Origin: Clostridiales bacterium
Lineage (GTDB): Bacteria; Bacillota; Clostridia; Lachnospirales; JAISER01
Assembly: GCA_031263985.1 (NCBI GenBank)
Contig: JAISER010000039.1
Span: forward strand, 1 to 56,994
Reading direction: 5' to 3'
DNA: 56,994 bases
The notes beneath the pieces were generated by a model. That model searched no databases, was not told the origin of the DNA, and worked only from the letters and a program-made list of their open reading frames with translations. The position numbers and the translations under genes were made by a program. Shown piece by piece: positions 54,901 to 56,994 of this stretch (position 1 is its first letter; every line of letters starts with the position of its first letter).

Positions 54901-56994
54901 ACAGGTTAAATACGTTGAAGATTATGGTGATTCGGAGATCATGCCGCCTACCGACTATTCGTCGCTTCGCGTCGGCGAGCCTTTTACGTTTAACGCGCTG
55001 TACGTTTCGAATATGATTGTAAAAGGCGCCGTTTCCGTAACGAAAATAGTTACGGCCGCGCTTGATGAAGTCGTGTTCAGATATAAGCCGATTCCGGAGA
55101 ACGTCATCGTTGTGGAATCGGTGGACGAATATGGATCGCTGATACAAAGATCGACAGTTACGGCGTCGAATGGCGTCACTATGTCTATAACCGCGCCGGC
55201 TATACCGGGTTACGCGTTGACGAGCGCAAGCCGTCAGACCGTGACGGCGCCGGGTAAAGCGACGTTTGAATTCCGCGAGGACAGCGTTAACGTCACGTTA
55301 AGCGCGGTAACGGCGCAAGGAACGCCGATACCGCTGCCTTCCGGCGTACAGGGCGTGACGAAGGCCGCGCGCGGTTCAATGCATACGGTTTACGCGCCTC
55401 ATATACCGGGGTATGTCCTTATGTCCGTCACTCAGAGCGTGACGTTCCGCGCGACCGCCGCTAGAACGGTTGAGTTCGAGTACGCCAGGGTTCAGGAAGC
55501 GCTCGAAGGATATTTAGTCAATATAACCGTAGAGGGGCTTGACGCTAGCGGTAACGAGCTTTATTCCTATTCGTTCACAAGCGTGAAAGATACCGGCGAT
55601 ATAACGGTGAACGCTATGCCGCTTCCTAATTATGAACTTACGTCGGCGGCGTCTCAAAGCGTTCCGACTACGGGCGATTCAATCGTGACGTTCAATTACG
55701 CCTCGCTTGCGACCGTTGTGACGATAGAAGCGGTTGACGATTTAGGAACGGCTATATCCGGCTTCACGCCTATAGTCGCTCCGGCGGTGAAAGGTCAGCC
55801 GTTCAGCTATGCCGCGCCTTATATAAACGGCTGGAATTTGATTGACAAGAATAATTTTGTGAAGACGATAAACTCAGTGGATCCGTCTGCGGACGCCGGG
55901 CATATAATGACGTTCGCATATGGGAAGTCAATAGGAAACGTAACCGTCGTTTTGAAAGAAGACGATACGAACGGAGCCATTATAGCCGTAAGAAACGAAG
56001 AAGCGGATATCAATGGGCTTGAGATTTTGCCTGAGGATCTTTCTTCGCTCTATTACACGCTTATAGGTCCCGTGAAGCATGATGTGGCGTACTCCGACCA
56101 GTCGCAGACCGTGGAATTCTATTATGAAAAAGAAGTGACGAACGTGACGGTGGAACACCGTGACAGTTCCGGAGGAGCGCTTCTTCAATCCGAAACTATA
56201 AATGACGTGAGACTTGGCGAAACGTATACGTTCAATTCCGTCGCGATAGCGGGCAAGACCGTGATGGGGGCGGCTTCGCGCGCTATAACGGTTGACAGGA
56301 TGACGTCGCCTGTAGTGTTCTCTTATGTGGGCGTTTTAGCGGGCGTCATATCGGTGGACGCTCAGGATGAGCTAGGGAATGTGTTGAGAAGCTTTACGAT
56401 ATATTCCGTGCCCGGAACGGATATGACCGTAGCCGCGCCGGCGATTCTGGGATATAAGCTTACTGCGGGCGAACAGGCGTCGAAGGCGGTTCAATCGCCG
56501 GGAACGGTCAGCTTCATTTATGAGAAAGATGAAGTGAGGATAACGGCGGAGCTGAAAGACTCGAACGGTCAGTCGTTAACGCCTCCGGCGGGTTATCAGC
56601 CGTTGATTCAGGTTCCGCGCGGCGTTTCGAGCGTAATATACGCGCCGCATTTGTCGGGCTATTTGATAAGCGGGAACAGTTCCGCGACAGTTGACGGCGA
56701 CGCGGACGAGACTGTGACGTTTAGTTATATTTCCGTTCAAGAAGCGGTCAACGAGTACGTGACGCAGATTACGGTGCGCGGCGCGGACGAGACGGGCAAG
56801 ACGCTGTACTCGTACTCGTTCACGAAGCCGAGAAACGGCGAAAACGCCAAAGTTACGGCGTTCGCGCTGTCGGGCTACCGGCTGACGACTCCGTCGCCGG
56901 CGGTGGTCGACGCCGCGAACAAGGCGGTCGCCGAGCACACGTTCCAATACGAGTCGCTGGAGACGACCGTCACGATCAACGCGGTCGAGACGGG
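45905..56994 (+). CDS. Giant secreted modular surface protein (3' end beyond the window)
   Basis: One uninterrupted frame of at least 3696 codons runs from an ATG with GAGGTGA 5 bases upstream to the window end. A signal peptide (residues 1-35, LLAFFIAFAMILSDITF, then SASAA) is followed by a DUF5057-like domain (about 36-420; YDVVVLGTENRNGG and SGRGVLFGHG). Six carboxypeptidase-regulatory-like beta domains (577-1082) carry motifs such as GQPIAGVEVSLPG and TNAQGYYILPDL. From about residue 1312 come MucBP-like 60-75-aa modules. From residue 1539 these are ordered in a higher-order repeat of 415-418 aa; five full units and a sixth partial are visible. The likely role is a cell-surface adhesin or matrix protein; the anchor is not visible. 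Confidence 0.9.
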   Translation, partial: MLLRDKKSKRLLAFFIAFAMILSDITFMPKSASAAPEPGFLLTMTNMPKRNGIKAEWNDISASHGGQDFGYRYYQRMLTDGENMEESLKPEWELRSAKYGRPIKVLVISPNNTNVQQWMKNDIPTVDPYNLMNMTTINQTYFDGLVDPASALKDINGKYNYDVVVLGTENRNGGISYSPKNAKTVPAIRDFLQSGRGVLFGHGSFSEYEYVTNLKDDQELDWVYTGTKDHFGDKWMYTALRHYIGVIADGSLKHFAHEGPLTTGKNSYIKIVEPGWLLRFPIKLPLEGVLQVPDTHVNSSMTKGRIWMKFTDDKGNLSNYSEKKETDDSKLEFSDFRSVLYKLEYLHGTSSEKKNFRDLYLIPNNLYGVGDKQVMFDDGEGNGIAEYHSNYFLSTYNNAATIQTGHSDEKATNAERSIVSNTLFYLAQLTFDTNLDDFSAIDYAAPSQPAVTLSDINNGKVIAKISSQDQGTWYEGRVEASGQSNGAQYESNVAREETVSGVRGYYVKVSTSQNYDPYDATKTGDNFVGQADGVNYVESQVDESVAANSYMHVRAIDWSGNLSPVYSVKLSDIIYSVNVTVLDDDNDAPIPGAIVRMLEKTLYTEQNGTARMTADKTGSYVVMAAASGYAPNSASVVLSGNSASLTIRLSKTPYGFIWGCVRDTTGQPIAGVEVSLPGVGLTGETDGAGYYYISNAPTPATYTILASKSGYNGGYATGLTLESQGYKRRDFTLTEQTGSNNAYIVSGKVTDVDSAEALENVRVKVDNAVAFTDSYGWYVTGYHDAGDKVVAAGATGYRDLYVNTAVSIVSSDVRHDLTLKKDQGLGEVEVTVVEKGTTIPIRNVNVFLGYSGPFATGNDGKVTIREIAIGSYTMRAEAGYYNVGYYNATSSLIEFAQGEPPKTATIEMEPGTLGAMYGRVIDNATGAGVDGATVKTMTGQTTVTNAQGYYILPDLEGMKYYSVMASHTDYNTSAARAFLNPSAYTTQNFYINAIDGTPEHIIYGQLTEEENGEVVADAEMMANVSNFANTDSFGYYILTGFADGGDVNIEARKAPFKVVKKSVMNITADERVDIALPLAIMITFKGVDVNDGQNVLYSVQVRIPTTRNYLFNPDELNIVGTAGYVRTDGGGAIEINPATFEDPEVIIPYRYNKEMVTVQAVFEKSDGSYDVLASFQMEAVIGGMFEYTKELTHYSGYEFSRRDQPKLIYADAENVYNLYYVKSQGNMRIAALDVDDPSYIIGYRDYNVALHETVTADDDWLAPHIGDVEELQYYDFEPGSGRLFKLDSNDDVDEFVYDGYTMDYGLSFNFKRRTEDISIKLLDDETGDDIKKTVIPDVTVQAGRSTVINAVDYASYVSDGYTLVGESSKIVNSNLTGPYEVSFYYRKTPGSVTVNLVEKDTSDIIQTIYYPATTDSQSIAAPTVAGWTHDPSDAASKNAVAGETVQFVYTRSVATVNIAGVYAADGSPVPQASLSPNSVTFASGLSGVIYAPHLQGYDPVAYSTDGGATWTDGTTASFTAAEVAALTTVTFKYARYNTVKLNVKYVDDSDSKEIYSYTMDFPADYGLYSIQAKPMHRYSLIGAPSRDVTITNSDVTAEFRFKSLKTRVEIKAEDGSGAPVPGFTPYYETAYVNEPFTLNAPYISYWTADDVSLTIPSVSENDEMKFVYTRETGNYTLFHVESSDDPNYDGRILATTNLNAWPPAQYEIDIPYYEASAQQPDIGDGQVSGSSRVERNVYYTRLTSQVAVNYQNGLGEPIAASDDYTFRMGESAVVFAKPISGYRVTNPAVGAVVTIPENPNETITFTYGAIDDGVIEIYSVDAVSGKTLQYNSMTVAPGGSAVVTAPKIYGYRLQDPASSPVNAAGGDAVMFAYVEDYASVTINVVDENGNDIMPPIARKAPIGLPYTAYAPNVKGYALADFSKGSRYFSSVQGGEECTFTYRPLDDPLLWVDVNITGVDQDSSATLYAYTVKRPADSGAYTVHAFNQAGYDIVGDDFKTVAIGAGGTYIDVEFAYSSLSSTVTIRAEDGTGAPIADFAPITVAATRGQPFSYNAPYIAGWHIADVNEAVKVITVNGADEEIKFVYDKNAGNVTVLLKEAADGRIIASDSITANEGDTVNYTDLSALLYYTITGATSKTVHLSDPVIEFFYDKTLVTVDVISRDEGQAVITRGGDQSVYPQAGLRKGEVSSFYAYPEEGYRLNDDTVKNALVNDALEASGLSFAYAAIGSGEIVVEAVEDDTNHILQQTRIASMTTLSVQAPNIAGYILQGARSQSVSPGGKATFRYIKNAVNISVKLLDEDTGLEIPAIAGTSAFARAARGTSFTVYAPHAPGYMLTSQPSITFPNVTDGLEAVFYYASLQSVIDKNVVNITVNGLSDGGQKLYSYNMRRDRAAGSVEVSAFDLQGYALITASPAVIAIGDESDLSYTFEYRSLAAEVVIRTVDGADAEISREFAVSATEGQPFSYSAPYVPGWDINDDVYKTIASVDMSVDAGHIITFRYNQATGNVFAVWKENDANGRIIGSESFSITETSDAAARTFSPKDLSGAYYTPISGSKTVNYSPDTQTIEFYYSKMTTSVSVKYMKGAETLDAGSVGNLRVGETAVFAAKSFDNLYVVGDAVKSVLVTALGSQEVIFNYADIPADAIIVEAVDYASAELLSSSVVRAATGSSVTINAPEIVGYKLISEPSKTVVAPGKARFDFAEDNVTVTLVLKDDLGGLLPIPYGTERVTKVPRGTNYVAYAPHAPGYALADGEKASQTFMSVQTNKFAEFTYVPVSNVIDQYAAVVTIIGVDEDAPGEELYSYTVKKQKTVAPLEVSAFELPGYELIDPASSPAYVDISVASEAEHRFTYRSLATEVSIRAEEYGTGGQLVPGFRPVTAPAVKGSPFGHSAPYIEGWSVVSASETYKTIDSVLGGEVMTFVYTQNTGNVTVLWKENDANGKIIGSRSETVGAGGATINADDLSGVNYTPVGPNQINVAYSAQPQTVEFYYAKNVKSVQVKYVEDYGDSEIMPPTDYSSLRVGEPFTFNALYVSNMIVKGAVSVTKIVTAALDEVVFRYKPIPENVIVVESVDEYGSLIQRSTVTASNGVTMSITAPAIPGYALTSASRQTVTAPGKATFEFREDSVNVTLSAVTAQGTPIPLPSGVQGVTKAARGSMHTVYAPHIPGYVLMSVTQSVTFRATAARTVEFEYARVQEALEGYLVNITVEGLDASGNELYSYSFTSVKDTGDITVNAMPLPNYELTSAASQSVPTTGDSIVTFNYASLATVVTIEAVDDLGTAISGFTPIVAPAVKGQPFSYAAPYINGWNLIDKNNFVKTINSVDPSADAGHIMTFAYGKSIGNVTVVLKEDDTNGAIIAVRNEEADINGLEILPEDLSSLYYTLIGPVKHDVAYSDQSQTVEFYYEKEVTNVTVEHRDSSGGALLQSETINDVRLGETYTFNSVAIAGKTVMGAASRAITVDRMTSPVVFSYVGVLAGVISVDAQDELGNVLRSFTIYSVPGTDMTVAAPAILGYKLTAGEQASKAVQSPGTVSFIYEKDEVRITAELKDSNGQSLTPPAGYQPLIQVPRGVSSVIYAPHLSGYLISGNSSATVDGDADETVTFSYISVQEAVNEYVTQITVRGADETGKTLYSYSFTKPRNGENAKVTAFALSGYRLTTPSPAVVDAANKAVAEHTFQYESLETTVTINAVET
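50519..56994 (+). repeat. Higher-order repeat of about 1.25 kb within the giant gene
   Basis: The first module of each unit (pattern xITVxGxDxxGxxLYSY) starts at 50519, 51761, 53009, 54263, 55517 and 56762, giving spacings of 1242, 1248, 1254, 1254 and 1245 bases. Each unit has six different modules in the same order. Their anchors are LYSY/LYAY, then APYI.GW, NVTVLWKEND, a VKY-VG module, VEAVD and the APHAPGY module. The units are diverged copies, not identical ones. Confidence 0.9.

Noticed and set aside
46760..56947. Many minus-strand ORFs of 60-240 codons opposite the giant gene
   Set aside because: Their products are rich in Arg, His and Tyr, lack ribosome binding sites and are antisense shadows of a strongly biased coding strand. 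The plus-strand frame is continuous and domain-rich.

Overview
The window comes from an anaerobic, endospore-forming member of the Clostridia (Bacillota) with moderate GC content. The evidence is spoIIE, the yabP-yabQ-divIC sporulation/division cluster, a MecA adaptor, HemZ, a class III fructose-1,6-bisphosphatase, the relA-MBL-hemZ-hisS-aspS gene order and a clostridial bcd-etfB-etfA set. Starts usually have strong GGAGG-type ribosome binding sites, and several genes start at GTG or TTG. No tRNA, rRNA, CRISPR array or complete transposase gene was found. I cannot name a genus.

Layout: (1) 1-3276, minus strand: the 5' end of a membrane-anchored protein, then bcd-etfB-etfA (butyryl-CoA dehydrogenase and its electron-transfer flavoprotein) ending in a clear terminator. 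(2) 3787-8890, plus strand: spoIIE, a metal-dependent cyclase-family hydrolase, an IspD-RNase HI fusion and a cold-shock gene with its own promoter and terminator. (3) 9236-14082, minus strand: an AT-rich flavodoxin and methyltransferase pair bounded by repeats, then tmcAL, divIC, yabQ, yabP and an exported protein of unknown function. A decayed partial copy of tmcAL lies just past its stop codon. (4) 14275-18514: an AlgI-type O-acyltransferase and its SGNH-like partner, a repeat array between convergent genes, and a sugar transferase, which together suggest polysaccharide synthesis and acylation. (5) 18968-21741, minus strand: a small hydrophobic protein, an unknown protein, a VWA protein and an RlmD/TrmA-type RNA methyltransferase. 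(6) 21904-26552, plus strand: a D,D-carboxypeptidase, mecA and a secreted protein with copper-amine-oxidase-N (stalk) domains. (7) 26943-36353, minus strand: pepD, relA, an MBL hydrolase, hemZ, hisS and aspS. (8) 36671-45287: a tiny charged ORF with its own terminator, fbp, valS, a cluster of unknown genes (45-aa protein, zinc-ribbon/TPR protein, 118-aa protein), a DUF4870 membrane protein and a Gly/Trp-rich small protein on the other strand. (9) 45905 to the window end: one uninterrupted giant reading frame of at least 3696 codons for a secreted protein. It has a DUF5057-like head, six carboxypeptidase-regulatory-like domains and then a 1.25-kb higher-order repeat, each unit made of six different MucBP-like modules.

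The gaps between genes hold at least three families of dispersed repeats. Two look like small non-autonomous elements with terminal inverted repeats. The third is a palindromic, terminator-like unit, arrayed in tandem between convergent genes. The most unusual items are the giant modular protein with its higher-order repeat and sudden codon-bias shift, the IspD-RNase HI fusion with an apparent internal start, the repeat families, and several small genes with strong ribosome binding sites.
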